64,000 bases of DNA from Pseudonocardia sp. TRM90224 (GCF_021245725.1 NZ_JAJGSX010000010.1:1-64000); one strand, 5' to 3'. Numbered from the stretch's first letter, positions 26,065 through 41,805 are shown. Notes: a model not told the origin generated them from the letters alone. A program made the numbers and translations.

Positions 26065-26673
26065 ATGACCGTTCTGGATGCCTCTGACACGGCAGCGAAG
26101 GCCGAGCAGCCGGCTGAGAAGCCGGCCCCGCCGGCCGGCCCGGCGAAGCCGCGCTTGTCGGAGAACAAGCGGTTGCTGCAGGTCCTCGGCGTCGCGGCGG
26201 CGCTGGCCGCGATCGCCGCGCTGGTGTTCGGTTTGCTCTTCGCGTCGGCGATGGGCGACGACGACATCGATCTCGCCGTCGCCCGCGACGCAGCGCTCAT
26301 CGACGCCCAGCAGGCGGCGGTCGTCATCAACACCTACGACAGCGCCGACCCCAAGGCCGTCGTCGACCGGTGGCTGACGGTGGCGGGCGGTTCGTTCGCC
26401 GAGGAGCTCGCCACCCGGCGGGCCGCGGCCGAGAAGCGCGTCACCGACCTGAAGTGGACCACGACGGTCGAGGTGAAGAGTGCCGCCGTCTCCGAGCTCA
26501 ACCTGCACGCCGGCACCGCGCAGGTGATCGTCGGGATCGACATGAAGGCCAAGCCGCTCGCGGGCGGCGAGGAAGGGCTGCTCCGGTACCGGATGGAGAT
26601 GGAGATGGTCCGCACCGACGCCGGCTGGAAGGCGAGCCGCTTCGCGCTCGTCGGCACGCCGACGGCCGGCTGA
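26065..26673 (+). CDS. Mce-associated membrane protein (Mas)
   Basis: 202 aa. A Pro/Ala/Lys-rich cytoplasmic N-terminus (to about residue 45) is followed by one membrane helix (LGVAAALAAIAALVFGLLF) and an extracytoplasmic NTF2/DUF4440-like domain. Mas proteins follow mceF in most actinobacterial mce operons, and some related proteins stabilise the transporter. 27 bp after mceF. Confidence 0.85.
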   Translation: MTVLDASDTAAKAEQPAEKPAPPAGPAKPRLSENKRLLQVLGVAAALAAIAALVFGLLFASAMGDDDIDLAVARDAALIDAQQAAVVINTYDSADPKAVVDRWLTVAGGSFAEELATRRAAAEKRVTDLKWTTTVEVKSAAVSELNLHAGTAQVIVGIDMKAKPLAGGEEGLLRYRMEMEMVRTDAGWKASRFALVGTPTAG

Positions 26674-26706
26674 GACCCGCTCACATCCATCGAGGAGGTG
26701 CCCGCC

Positions 26707-27567
26707 ATGCCCACCACGCCGCCACGCCCACGAGGGCCGCGTACCCGCACGACGGGGATCCGCAGGCCGCGGGTCGCCGGAACGCCCGCTGTGCACGACC
26801 CCGCTGTGAATGACACAGCCGTCGGCAGCAAGCCGGCCGACGACGCCGCTGCTGATGCTGTTAGCGCTGCCGACACGACGGTGGCGCGCGTCGCCGTCGT
26901 CGAGGACGAGAAGCCCAAGGTGGCGCTGGACAAGCCGTCCGGCAAGTCGGCAGCTGTGAACAAGGCCCCTGCGAAGAAGGCCCCGGCGAAGCGTGAGAAC
27001 GCCGGCGCGGGCGACAGCGGGAGCACCGCGACACCGGCGTGGCTGCCCGACTGGTTGCGGAGCGCGGCCGTGCCCGTGCTCGTCGGCGCCATCGTCGTCT
27101 TCACGGGCCTCGCGGTGTTCTTCGGGATCGCCGCGGCCGAGCGGCGCGGTACCCCGGCCGCGGCGAACACCGCGCTCGTCGATCCGCCCGCGACGGCGCA
27201 GGTCTCCGGCGAGCTGAGCGACGCGCTGGTGAGCGTCTACTCCTACGACTTCGCCCGCCTCGACGAGAACGAGAAGGCTGCGCTCGCGGTCTCCACCCCG
27301 GCGTACGCGGAGAAGTACAAGCAGGTCTTCGGCGTGATCCGGGAGCAGGCCCCGAAGCTGCAGGCCGTGATGAGCGCGGTGGTCCGGAAGGCCGCGGTGC
27401 AGAGCATCGAGGGCGACCGCGCGGTGCTCGTGGCGTTCATCGACCAGCGCGGCACCCGCGTCGCGGAGGGCGGCAAGGCGGACGAGACGTCCGCGTCGGG
27501 CCGCGTCGAGGTGATCGGCGAGCGGGTCGACGGCAAGTGGAAGGTCGCCGACGTCATCGTGGAATGA
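26707..27567 (+). CDS. Second Mce-associated membrane protein
   Basis: 286 aa choosing ATG at 26707 behind CGAGGAGG. A GTG at 26698 overlaps that site and is less likely. A long disordered N-terminus rich in Ala, Lys, Pro, Thr leads to a single helix (VPVLVGAIVVFTGLAVFFGI) and a C-terminal domain similar in layout to the first Mas protein. Last gene of the operon. Confidence 0.83.
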   Translation: MPTTPPRPRGPRTRTTGIRRPRVAGTPAVHDPAVNDTAVGSKPADDAAADAVSAADTTVARVAVVEDEKPKVALDKPSGKSAAVNKAPAKKAPAKRENAGAGDSGSTATPAWLPDWLRSAAVPVLVGAIVVFTGLAVFFGIAAAERRGTPAAANTALVDPPATAQVSGELSDALVSVYSYDFARLDENEKAALAVSTPAYAEKYKQVFGVIREQAPKLQAVMSAVVRKAAVQSIEGDRAVLVAFIDQRGTRVAEGGKADETSASGRVEVIGERVDGKWKVADVIVE

Positions 27568-27619
27568 CGGGCGCGGGCGAACCCGCGTGCGAACGCCGCA
27601 GGTCGTGCCGTATCGTTGT

Positions 27620-27784
27620 TCGAGGTTCCACCGAAGACCGCAGGTCCGCGCCTGTCGTGAGCGATCACGTCGAGCGTGCGAAGGCTCCGCTGAAGCGGAC
27701 GGCCCGCGCAGGAGGACGAGGTAGTTGTCGAGGCGCGCCCGTGGTGCGCCCTGAACGCCCCGTGCGCTTCTGCGCCGGGGCGTT
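27620..27784 (+). ncRNA. Ribosomal protein L10 leader
   Basis: The region upstream of rplJ carries GAAGACCGCAGGTCCGCG and GCGCAGGAGGACGAGG blocks typical of the actinobacterial L10 leader, which binds the L10-L7/L12 complex for autoregulation. It ends in a strong hairpin, AACGCCCCG/CGGGGCGTT (27754-27784) with inner GCGC-TTCT-GCGC, followed by a T-rich stretch. This hairpin may act as an attenuator. Confidence 0.75.
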
Positions 27785-27868
27785 GTCGCTTCTCTGGGTT
27801 CCTTCCTCCTGAGGTCGTCGCCGTGGGTCCGTCACGACGGAAACCCGACAACCGAGAGGAGGCAAGGG

Positions 27869-28459
27869 ATGGCCCGACCCGACAAGGTCGAAGCGGTCGA
27901 AGAGATCGCCGAGAAGTTCCGGGGCGCGTCCGCCTCGGTGGTCACCGAGTACCGCGGCCTCACCATGTCCCAGCTGACGACCCTGCGTCGTTCGCTCGGC
28001 GATGGCGCGTCGTACCGCGTCGCCAAGAACACGCTGGTCAAGCGGGCAGCCGAGGACGCAGGCATGAACGGCCTCGAGCAGCTGCTCGTCGGCCCGACCG
28101 CCATCGCGTTCATTACCGGCGAGCCGGTCGACGCCGCGAAGGCGCTGCGCGACTTCGCCAAGGACAACAAGGCCCTGGTGATCAAGGGCGGCTTCATGGA
28201 CGGTCGCGCGCTGACCGTCGCCGAGGTCAACCAGCTCGCCGACCTCGAGTCGCGCGAGGTGCTGCTGTCCAAGCTGGCCGGCGCGATGAAGGGGACCATG
28301 GCCAAGGCCGCCGGTCTCTTCGCCGCACCGGCGTCGCAGGTCGCCCGCCTCGCGCAGGCGCTGGCCGACAAGCGTGCCGCCGAAGGTGGCGAGGCTGCGC
28401 CTGCCGCCGACACCGCCGCCGACACCACCGAGGCTCCGGCTGAAGACGCCGAGAGCTGA
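27869..28459 (+). CDS. rplJ: 50S ribosomal protein L10
   Basis: 196 aa, ATG after GAGAGGAGGCAAGGG. L10 signature present ([30 protein letters not shown]). The C-terminal tail is Ala-rich and acidic. It forms the stalk base for L7/L12, encoded next. Confidence 0.97.
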   Translation: MARPDKVEAVEEIAEKFRGASASVVTEYRGLTMSQLTTLRRSLGDGASYRVAKNTLVKRAAEDAGMNGLEQLLVGPTAIAFITGEPVDAAKALRDFAKDNKALVIKGGFMDGRALTVAEVNQLADLESREVLLSKLAGAMKGTMAKAAGLFAAPASQVARLAQALADKRAAEGGEAAPAADTAADTTEAPAEDAES

Positions 28460-28501
28460 CCACCACCCCCTGCGTTAGCAAGTACTAGAGAGGACGCCAC
28501 C

Positions 28502-28888
28502 ATGGCGAAGCTGTCCACCGACGAGCTGCTCGAGGCCTTCAAGGACCTCACCCTGATCGAGCTGTCGGAGTTCGTGAAGAAGTTCGAGGAGACCTTCGAC
28601 GTCACCGCGGCCGCCCCGGTCGCCGTCGCCGCCCCCGGCGCTGCGCCCGCCGCCGCCGAGGCCCCGGAGGAGAAGGACGAGTTCAACGTCGTCCTCGAGG
28701 CTGCCGGCGACAAGAAGATCCAGGTCATCAAGGTCGTCCGCGAGCTCGTCTCGGGCCTGGGCCTGAAGGAGGCGAAGGACCTCGTCGAGGCCGCCCCGAA
28801 GCCCATCCTCGAGGGTGTCGCCAAGGACGCGGCCGAGGCCGCGAAGACCAAGCTCGAAGACGCCGGCGCGAAGGTCAGCCTCAGCTGA
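28502..28888 (+). CDS. rplL: 50S ribosomal protein L7/L12
   Basis: 128 aa. N-terminal dimerisation helices, Ala/Pro-rich hinge (about residues 40-55) and the conserved C-terminal domain ([20 protein letters not shown]). It recruits translational GTPases. SD AGAGAGGA. Confidence 0.97.
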   Translation: MAKLSTDELLEAFKDLTLIELSEFVKKFEETFDVTAAAPVAVAAPGAAPAAAEAPEEKDEFNVVLEAAGDKKIQVIKVVRELVSGLGLKEAKDLVEAAPKPILEGVAKDAAEAAKTKLEDAGAKVSLS

Positions 28889-28904
28889 CACCAGCACCAG
28901 CAGC

Positions 28905-28947
28905 CGAACGGCACCTCGCCCACGCACGTGGGCGCAGGTGCCGTTCG
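28905..28947. terminator. Terminator hairpin after rplL
   Basis: CGAACGGCACCT (28905-28916) pairs with AGGTGCCGTTCG (28936-28947), and CGCCCAC/GTGGGCG continues the stem inward, giving 19 bp around GCAC. It is followed by TCGTTCGGGG without a U-run. Likely end or processing point of the rplJL message. Confidence 0.75.
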
Positions 28948-29031
28948 TCGTTCGGGGGTTGCCCGTCTGCAACACACACCTCTGCGAGGTCGCCGCTGCC
29001 GGCCTCGACCAGCCTGTGGACGCGGCCGGGA

Positions 29032-29087
29032 GGGCAGGAAAGCCACTTTCCGGCCCCCACAGGGCAGGAAAGCCACTTTCCTGCCCT
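29032..29087. repeat. Palindromic repeat, two cores in the same sense
   Basis: Two GGGCAGGAAAGCCACTTTCC units (29032-29056 and 29062-29087) between rplL and rpoB, separated like those at 39964-40019. No complete GTGCG hairpin follows. Confidence 0.8.
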
Positions 29088-29207
29088 CGCACACGGCCGG
29101 TCCTGGCTCGCGGTCGGCCGTCGGTCGCAGCAGCCACCGCCACCCGCACGCCACGAGCACACCCGGCGGGCAAGTGCCAGCCAGCGGGGCCTACGCCGGC
29201 CCCGGTG

Positions 29208-29287
29208 CCTGGAAAGCCACTTTCAGGACGCGTGGCGCCGGGAAAGTGACTTTCCAGACAACGCGTGCGGAACGCACACATCCCGCC
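29208..29287. repeat. Compound palindromic repeat, degenerate cores
   Basis: Two diverged cores (CCTGGAAAGCCACTTTCAGG at 29208-29227 and CGGGAAAGTGACTTTCCAG near 29239-29257) are followed by GTGCGGAACGCACACATCCC. The mismatches in one arm are matched by changes in the other (CCTG/CAGG, CTGG-type), so pairing is kept. Confidence 0.75.
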
Positions 29288-29594
29288 CCCATCCGCGTGT
29301 GTCCAGTGTCACGACCGGGGCATGGAAGGCCGGCAGAACCCCCTGCGTTGTGGTCTACGTGACCGTCGAGCGCGCTCTGAACCCCTGACGAGTGACTTCG
29401 GCGACACGGTTTACCCCCGACGGGCGGTCGCCCGAACGGGTTGAGGACGCTCGGCGTGAGCAGGGAAGACCTGTTCATGCACAGTTCACGGCCGGTCATC
29501 CCGCAAAACAGACCACTTACCGACGCGTAGAGTCTTGACTCGGTGCGTCAGTCAGGTCACTCTTAGGTCTCGATGGTTGCCTTGGTGACCTGTC

Positions 29595-29623
29595 TCGACA
29601 GCCGCTGCATTTGCAGCTAGACT
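29595..29623 (+). promoter_or_regulatory. Probable rpoB promoter
   Basis: TCGACA (29595-29600), 17 bp, TAGACT (29618-29623): good match to the actinobacterial housekeeping consensus. It would give a leader of about 230 nt before the rpoB start. Confidence 0.55.
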
Positions 29624-29862
29624 GCCTCTTTGCGCTGCCTCCGTCCAGCTTCGCGCGCGCTCAGAGGGCTCCCCACCGCAGGGATCTCGCTCGGTGTTTG
29701 CGTGGCTGGTCGGCGGCCGTGCCCTGACAACAGACGGCGTGCACCGCAAGCGTCACCGTGGGCCACTCCGACCCGGACCTCCCGCCTGGGTCGGTCGAGC
29801 AAACGGTAGCGCGCGAGGCGTGGTGCTCGCCAGATGAGAGCGCAGTTCCGGAAGGACGCATC

Positions 29863-33369
<3,507 letters not shown>

Positions 33370-33406
33370 TCCCCGCCGGCAGATAACGAAGGAACTGAGG
33401 ACACTC

Positions 33407-37330
<3,924 letters not shown>

Positions 37331-37385
37331 GTAGCGCTGCTGGCCGGGCCACGACGGTGGTCCGGCCGGCACCGAAGGCGAGGCC

Positions 37386-37434
37386 CGAAAGGGGCCGGGT
37401 ACCGCTCTCCCGTGGCGGTGTCCGGCCCCTTTCG
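37386..37434. terminator. rpoBC / helR bidirectional terminator
   Basis: CGAAAGGGGCCGG (37386-37398) pairs perfectly with CCGGCCCCTTTCG (37422-37434), with an inner ACCGC/GCGGT extension. It lies 8 bp from the stop of the convergent helicase gene. Confidence 0.85.
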
Positions 37435-37441
37435 CGTTGTC

Positions 37442-39748
37442 TCACCGCCGTACGTTCATCAGCCCCAGCCGTCGGGTTGCGCGGGTGATCGAGACGTAGA
37501 GGTCGGCCGGGTTGTGCGCCTCGATCCGCTCCGGGTCCACGATCACGACGACGTCGAACTCGAGGCCCTTCGCCGAGACCGGCGTGTGCACCTGCGCGGC
37601 CGTTCCGCTCAGGTCGGGAAGACCGGCCGGGTCTGGCGCGATCACGGCGAGCGTGCCTCGGCCCAGCGCGGCGGCTTCTTCATCGACGGCCGCATGCAGC
37701 GCGTCGCCGAGCGCCTCAGGGGCGACCGTTCGCTGCCACGGGTGCTCGCCCGTCGCCCGCACCGACTCCGGTGGTGTGCGATCCGGCGCGAACCGCGCCA
37801 GCACCTCCGCGGCGAGATCCATGATCTCGGTGGGTGTCCGGTAGTTGACCGTGAGCGTGCGGTACGTCCACCGGTCGCCGAGGTGCGGCGCGAGCACGTC
37901 GTCCCAGGTGTGCGCGCCGGCCGCGGCGCTGCGCTGCGCGAGGTCGCCGACCGCGGTGACCGACCTCGACGGGCAGCGCCGCATCAGCACGTGCCAGTCC
38001 ATGGCCGAGAGCTCCTGCGCCTCGTCGACGACGAGGTGCCCGTAGCGCCAGTCGCGGTCGGCCGCCGCTCGCTCCGCGACGCTCATCAGGCTGTCCGGCG
38101 TCTGGCGCTCGGCGAGCAGGTCGGCGGTGACGAAGTCGCTCGCGCGCAGCTCGTCGGGGTCCTCCCCGGCGAGGTCGCGGTCGGCGGCGTCGAGGCTCGC
38201 CAGCACGTCGGCGGCGTACCGGCGGTCCGGCCCGGTGCCCTCCTGCGCCGCCTGCACCGGCCCGAGCAGCTCGGCCAGCTCGTCGAGCAGCGGTGCGTCC
38301 GCCACGGTCCAGCTGCCACCCTCGCGGTGCAGGGCGGCGACGTCGATGTCACCACCCGCGGTCGCGAGGCGCGCCGGCGACCCGTACAGGTCGGCGAGCG
38401 CCCTTTCAGGGGTGAGCCGTGGCCAGAGCCGTTCGACAGTTGCGTGGAAATCAGGGTGCGCGCGCAGGTCTTCACGCACCTCGGCGCGCAGCTCGGCCGT
38501 CACCTGGGCGGCGCCGACCACACCGATCTCGGGCAGATCGCCGAGCTCTTCGAGGATCTCGGCGAGCTCCGGCGGGTCCTCGAGCTCCTTGTTGATGCGC
38601 TCGACACCCTGCGAGACGAGCAAGCCGCCGAGCGCGTCGCGGAACGCCGTCCGCGCGGCGTTGTGCAGCAGCCCGGTCGCGCGGGCGCGATCGCGGGCCT
38701 CGGCGGCCGTCGCGTCGTCGATCTCGACGGTGACGTCCTCGAGCTCGATCGTGATCGGCGTCCCAGGCAGCTCCTGCCGGTCGGCGACGGCGCGGCGCAA
38801 CACGTCCAGCATCACGAGGTCGCCCTTCAGCGCGGCGACGCCGTCCGGATCGAGGGCGGTCGCAACCACGCCGTGCCGCAGCCGACCGGGCGTCGTGAAC
38901 GCCACCGACGACTCGCCCAGCGCGGGGAGCACGCCCCCGACGTACCGGATGAACCCCGCGCTCGGCCCGACGACCAGCACACCCCTGCGCGCCAGCTGCT
39001 CGCGGTAGGAATAGAGCAGGTAGGCGACCCGGTGCAGCGCGACGGCGGTCTTGCCCGTCCCGGGGCCGCCCTCGATGACGACCGTGCCGGAGAGCGGCAG
39101 CCGGATGATCCCGTCCTGCTCGGCCTGGATCGTGGTCACGATGTCGCGCATCGCCGAACCGCGGGGTGCGTTCAACGCGGCCAGCAATGCCGGATCCGAT
39201 GCTGATTCGGTACTGGCGGCTACCGCCGTCCCGTCGAACACGTCGTCGTGGAACGTCTCGACGTGTTCGAGCGGCGCTCGGCCCGCGAGCTGGAAATGGC
39301 GGCGCACAGCCACGCCGAGCGGCGACGCCAACGTCGCGCAATAGAAAGGACGCGCTGCGGGCGCCCGCCAGTCGGTCAGCGCGCTCTCCCCGTCGGTCGG
39401 GTCGGTGAGCCCGATCCGTCCGATGTAGGCGGTCGAGCCGTCGATGTGGTCGAGCCGGCCGAAGCACAGCCCCGACCGGGCCGCGGCCAGCGCGGCTTTG
39501 CGCTCCGACCAGCTGTGCACGGAGACGTCACGCTCCCACCGCGCGCTGTACTCGTCGCCCGTCTGAGCAGCGAGCATGCCCCTGGCCTGCGCGGTCGCGA
39601 GCTCCAGCTCCGCGGCGAGCAGCGCGTGCAGCCGCTGGATCCGAGCGGTCTCGGCCTCCCGTTCCTGCTCGAACGAGGGCCTTTCCAGACCTTTCTGGGG
39701 CGTGCTAGAATTGAGTTGCGTAAGACTGGATTCCGTATCGAAACGCAC
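37442..39748 (-). CDS. helR: RNA polymerase recycling motor ATPase, HelR/HelD-like
   Basis: 768 aa from GTG at 39748. UvrD/Rep-like superfamily 1 motor with Walker A GGPGTGKTAVAL near residue 225, Walker B region DEAQELSAMDW near 576 and a C-terminal SITRATRRLGL motif. A charged helical N-terminal arm is present, as in HelD/HelR. Such proteins push into RNA polymerase channels and release stalled complexes, and HelR of Streptomyces and mycobacteria displaces rifamycins. Its place next to rpoBC supports this. A UvrD-type repair helicase is the alternative. No clear rifamycin-associated element was found upstream. Confidence 0.83.
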   Translation of the reverse strand: MRFDTESSLTQLNSSTPQKGLERPSFEQEREAETARIQRLHALLAAELELATAQARGMLAAQTGDEYSARWERDVSVHSWSERKAALAAARSGLCFGRLDHIDGSTAYIGRIGLTDPTDGESALTDWRAPAARPFYCATLASPLGVAVRRHFQLAGRAPLEHVETFHDDVFDGTAVAASTESASDPALLAALNAPRGSAMRDIVTTIQAEQDGIIRLPLSGTVVIEGGPGTGKTAVALHRVAYLLYSYREQLARRGVLVVGPSAGFIRYVGGVLPALGESSVAFTTPGRLRHGVVATALDPDGVAALKGDLVMLDVLRRAVADRQELPGTPITIELEDVTVEIDDATAAEARDRARATGLLHNAARTAFRDALGGLLVSQGVERINKELEDPPELAEILEELGDLPEIGVVGAAQVTAELRAEVREDLRAHPDFHATVERLWPRLTPERALADLYGSPARLATAGGDIDVAALHREGGSWTVADAPLLDELAELLGPVQAAQEGTGPDRRYAADVLASLDAADRDLAGEDPDELRASDFVTADLLAERQTPDSLMSVAERAAADRDWRYGHLVVDEAQELSAMDWHVLMRRCPSRSVTAVGDLAQRSAAAGAHTWDDVLAPHLGDRWTYRTLTVNYRTPTEIMDLAAEVLARFAPDRTPPESVRATGEHPWQRTVAPEALGDALHAAVDEEAAALGRGTLAVIAPDPAGLPDLSGTAAQVHTPVSAKGLEFDVVVIVDPERIEAHNPADLYVSITRATRRLGLMNVRR

Positions 39749-39753
39749 CCCTC

Positions 39754-39783
39754 AGAATAACTCCCGGGATAGCGGTCGCGCAA
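39754..39783 (-). promoter_or_regulatory. Probable promoter giving a leaderless helR message
   Basis: On the minus strand TTGCGC (39783-39778), 18 bp, TATTCT (39759-39754). The -10 box ends 6 bp before the GTG, so transcription would start at or within one base of the start codon. This fits the absence of a usable ribosome site. Confidence 0.5.
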
Positions 39784-39830
39784 AACCGGTTCGGGTGAAC
39801 CTGGCGAGCGGCCAGGCTGCCCGTCGGGGG

Positions 39831-39855
39831 TGCCAGGAAAGTGGCTTTCCTGGCA
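39831..39855. repeat. Single perfect palindromic repeat core
   Basis: TGCCAGGAAAG-TGG-CTTTCCTGGCA, an uninterrupted 11-bp inverted repeat with a TGG centre. The longest perfect example of the core in this window. Confidence 0.85.
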
Positions 39856-39963
39856 AGGCGCCCTGCGCGCGCTGCTCGGGCAGCCACCTCGTCCGCAGCG
39901 AGGTCGCCACTCAACTCACGATCACCCGCCGCGGCTCGCGCCGCTCAGCCCGGGGTTGGGGGA

Positions 39964-40044
39964 GGGCAGGAAAGCCACTTTCCGGCCCTCACAGGGCAGG
40001 AAAGTGGCTTTCCTGCCCTCGCGTGCGCAACGCACACATCCCGG
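39964..40044. repeat. Compound palindromic repeat, full copy
   Basis: Two cores (39964-39989 and 39994-40019) and then GTGCGCAACGCACACATCCCGG (40022-40044 in part). It is nearly identical in order and spacing to the element at 1-80, so this is a defined unit rather than chance hairpins. Confidence 0.85.
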
Positions 40045-40308
40045 CCGGCCCACCACCGCCCGTGCCTGGTCTCGGGGTCGCTGGTGCACCCACCCTCGTC
40101 CACTGCGGCTACGTGCGTGGCTTTCCTGACGTCCCGTGCCGGCCCGGCGCACGCGAGATGCGGGAGGCACCCTTTCGCCCGGCCCGAGCCGCACTCAGCA
40201 CGGCCTCATTCCTCGTGGCGGCCGCGGCCATGGCGGACTTTCCTGGCAAGGCACGCGCCACGCCCCTGCGCCCGCTGTCCGCGCACCCCCGCCAGCCGGG
40301 CCGGAAGC

Positions 40309-40359
40309 GAACGAACGGCACTTTCGTCCACTAGGTATGGACGAAAGTGCCGTTCGTTC
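40309..40359. terminator. 22-bp perfect hairpin
   Basis: The arm at 40309-40330 is the exact complement of 40338-40359 with a 7-nt loop (CTAGGTA). It starts GAACGAACGGCAC, sharing CGAACGGCAC with the rplL terminator stem. It lies downstream of the esterase gene and may terminate it. Confidence 0.6.
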
Positions 40360-40507
40360 AGCGACCAGGTGAATCGCTGCAGCTCACCCCGGGGTGCCCT
40401 CGCGTGCGCAACGCACACATCCAGGGCTGGCCCCCGCACCCGAGCTCGGGTGGTCGGGCAGGCGGGGCGGGTTGGGGGTGCCGGGAAAGCGGTCGGTCTC
40501 GAACCGG

Positions 40508-41395
40508 TCAGGCCGCGCAGTCGGCGCGCAAGGCGCCGCCCAGCTCCGCCATCGCGTCGTCGGCCTCCTGGAGCATGCCGGCGAAGACGAGGTGGTCGTG
40601 CCACATCCCGGGGTCGCGGCGGCACGTGATCGAGCCGCCCGCCTTCTCGACGGCCGCGACGAGCGCGTTGGTGTCGCCCAGCAGGATCTCGTCGGTGCCG
40701 ACGAACGTGTGGATCGGCGGCAGGCCGGAGAGGTCGGCGTCGAGCGGGGTCAGTTCCGCGCAGCGCTCTGCGCCGCAGTAGGCGCGCACGGCCTCGGCGA
40801 GCCAGCGCGGGTCGAGCATCGCGTCGCTGTCGGCGTTGGTCCACAGCTCGGGGAATCGCAGGTCGAGGTCGAGCCACGGGGAGATCAGCCCGATCGAGCC
40901 CGGCAGGTCCGCGCCGGCGGCACGCAGCCGCAGCACGAGCGCCATCGCCAGCCCGCCGCCCGCGGAATCTCCGACGACCGCGATGCGTTGTGCTGGATGT
41001 CCTGCCTCACGCAGGGCGAGGAAGCAGCGCTCCACGTCGTCGACGGCTGCGGGATAGGGATGCTCCGGCGCGAGCCGGTAGTCCGGAACGTGGACGGGCG
41101 CCGAGGCCGCGAGGCTGAGGTGCGCGGCCAGCCCGCGGTGCGACGTCGGTGATCCCACCTGGTAGCCGCCACCGTGCAGGTAGAGCACCTGGTGCGGGCC
41201 GGCCGCCTCGCGGGCCGCGACCCGCTCGGTCGGTACTCCGCCGAGAGCGCCACGGCTGCGGCGGGTCCCGCGCGGTGCGAGCACCGTGTAGCCGGTGGCG
41301 TCGAGCACCCGGCGTCGAACGGTCACGGGGTAGGAGGGGTTGAGCAGCGGGGCGATGACACCGCGGCTCGCCAGCCGGAGCACCGAGCGCGACAC
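40508..41395 (-). CDS. Alpha/beta hydrolase, hormone-sensitive-lipase family esterase
   Basis: 295 aa taking GTG at 41395 (GTG at 41401 also possible, neither with a clear ribosome site). Oxyanion-hole motif HGGGYQVG, nucleophile elbow GDSAGGGLA, catalytic Asp in TFVGTDEILLGD and His in GMWHDHLVF. This group (COG0657) hydrolyses short acyl esters, and several actinobacterial members act on lipids or steroid esters. Divergent from rpsL. Substrate not inferable. Confidence 0.87.
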   Translation of the reverse strand: MSRSVLRLASRGVIAPLLNPSYPVTVRRRVLDATGYTVLAPRGTRRSRGALGGVPTERVAAREAAGPHQVLYLHGGGYQVGSPTSHRGLAAHLSLAASAPVHVPDYRLAPEHPYPAAVDDVERCFLALREAGHPAQRIAVVGDSAGGGLAMALVLRLRAAGADLPGSIGLISPWLDLDLRFPELWTNADSDAMLDPRWLAEAVRAYCGAERCAELTPLDADLSGLPPIHTFVGTDEILLGDTNALVAAVEKAGGSITCRRDPGMWHDHLVFAGMLQEADDAMAELGGALRADCAA

Positions 41396-41588
41396 ATGCA
41401 CTACTGAACGGTAAACACTGTGCGCCGGGCGCGAAACGCCCCGAAGGAGGAGTATTCGCACCGAGCACGGGGCCGACCGGGTCGCGATGAACGGATGCCC
41501 GGGTGCGGCGAGCGGGCGAGTCCTCTTGCGGAGCGCTGGAGCATGCGGCACCCTGCGAGGACCGACCAGCGCCGACGCAGGACCCGTT

Positions 41589-41618
41589 TTGACCCCCTTT
41601 CGAAGGGGCGGGTACCCT
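41589..41618 (+). promoter_or_regulatory. Probable rpsL promoter
   Basis: TTGACC (41589-41594), 18 bp, TACCCT (41613-41618). A start near 41625 gives a leader of roughly 255 nt before rpsL. The spacer contains CCCTTTCGAAGGGG, a perfect palindrome, which may be an operator. Confidence 0.6.
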
Positions 41619-41776
41619 GTTGTCTTGCGCCCGACTTCGGTCGGGCCGATCTGCGTGCCTTGCGGGCGCTGGTCGCGCATCCCGCGCTCCATACGGATGC
41701 GAGATCGCTCCCGGCACGGCACGCGGGCCCCAGGCTTCCCGCGAGGTCCCCCGACTTCAGCACGGTGTCCCGGGGT

Positions 41777-41805
41777 GCGACACGCCCGACCTCGGGGGAG
41801 GTCGG
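41777..41805 (+). promoter_or_regulatory. Leader element shared with the S10 operon (rpsL copy)
   Basis: GCGACACGCCCGACCTCG (41777-41794) is identical to 46357-46374 in front of rpsJ. Here it runs into a hairpin CCGACCTC-GGGG-GAGGTCGG (41786-41805). It lies about 75 nt before the rpsL start. Candidate cis-acting RNA. Confidence 0.5.

Larger units (their letters stand above)
28948..29594. other. Noncoding region between rplL and rpoB
   Basis: No convincing gene in 650 bp. It contains two clusters of the AGGAAAG palindrome family (29032-29087 and 29208-29287). At 29535 there is a TTGACT hexamer followed after 17 bp by CACTCT, a weak promoter candidate for rpoB in addition to the better one at 29595-29623. 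Confidence 0.6.
39784..40507. other. Noncoding repeat-rich region between helR and esterase gene
   Basis: About 720 bp without a supportable gene. It holds several members and fragments of the AGGAAAG palindrome family (39831-39855, 39964-40044, halves near 40116-40130 and 40230-40254), a lone GTGCG-CAA-CGCAC hairpin (40398-40424) and a 22-bp perfect hairpin (40309-40359). Confidence 0.65.

Noticed and set aside
28976-29249. Possible small gene between rplL and rpoB
   Set aside because: Frames here run through the palindromic repeats on both strands, have no ribosome site and no recognisable protein features.
39749-39830. Rifamycin-associated element upstream of helR
   Set aside because: I looked for a palindrome like the published GGGGCTTGCGGCAAGGCCC and found none. 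Only ordinary promoter-like hexamers are present.
39784-40507. Insertion sequence or transposon remnant in the repeat-rich gap
   Set aside because: No transposase-like frame, no terminal inverted repeats at a common distance and no target duplication seen. The short palindromes explain the repetition.
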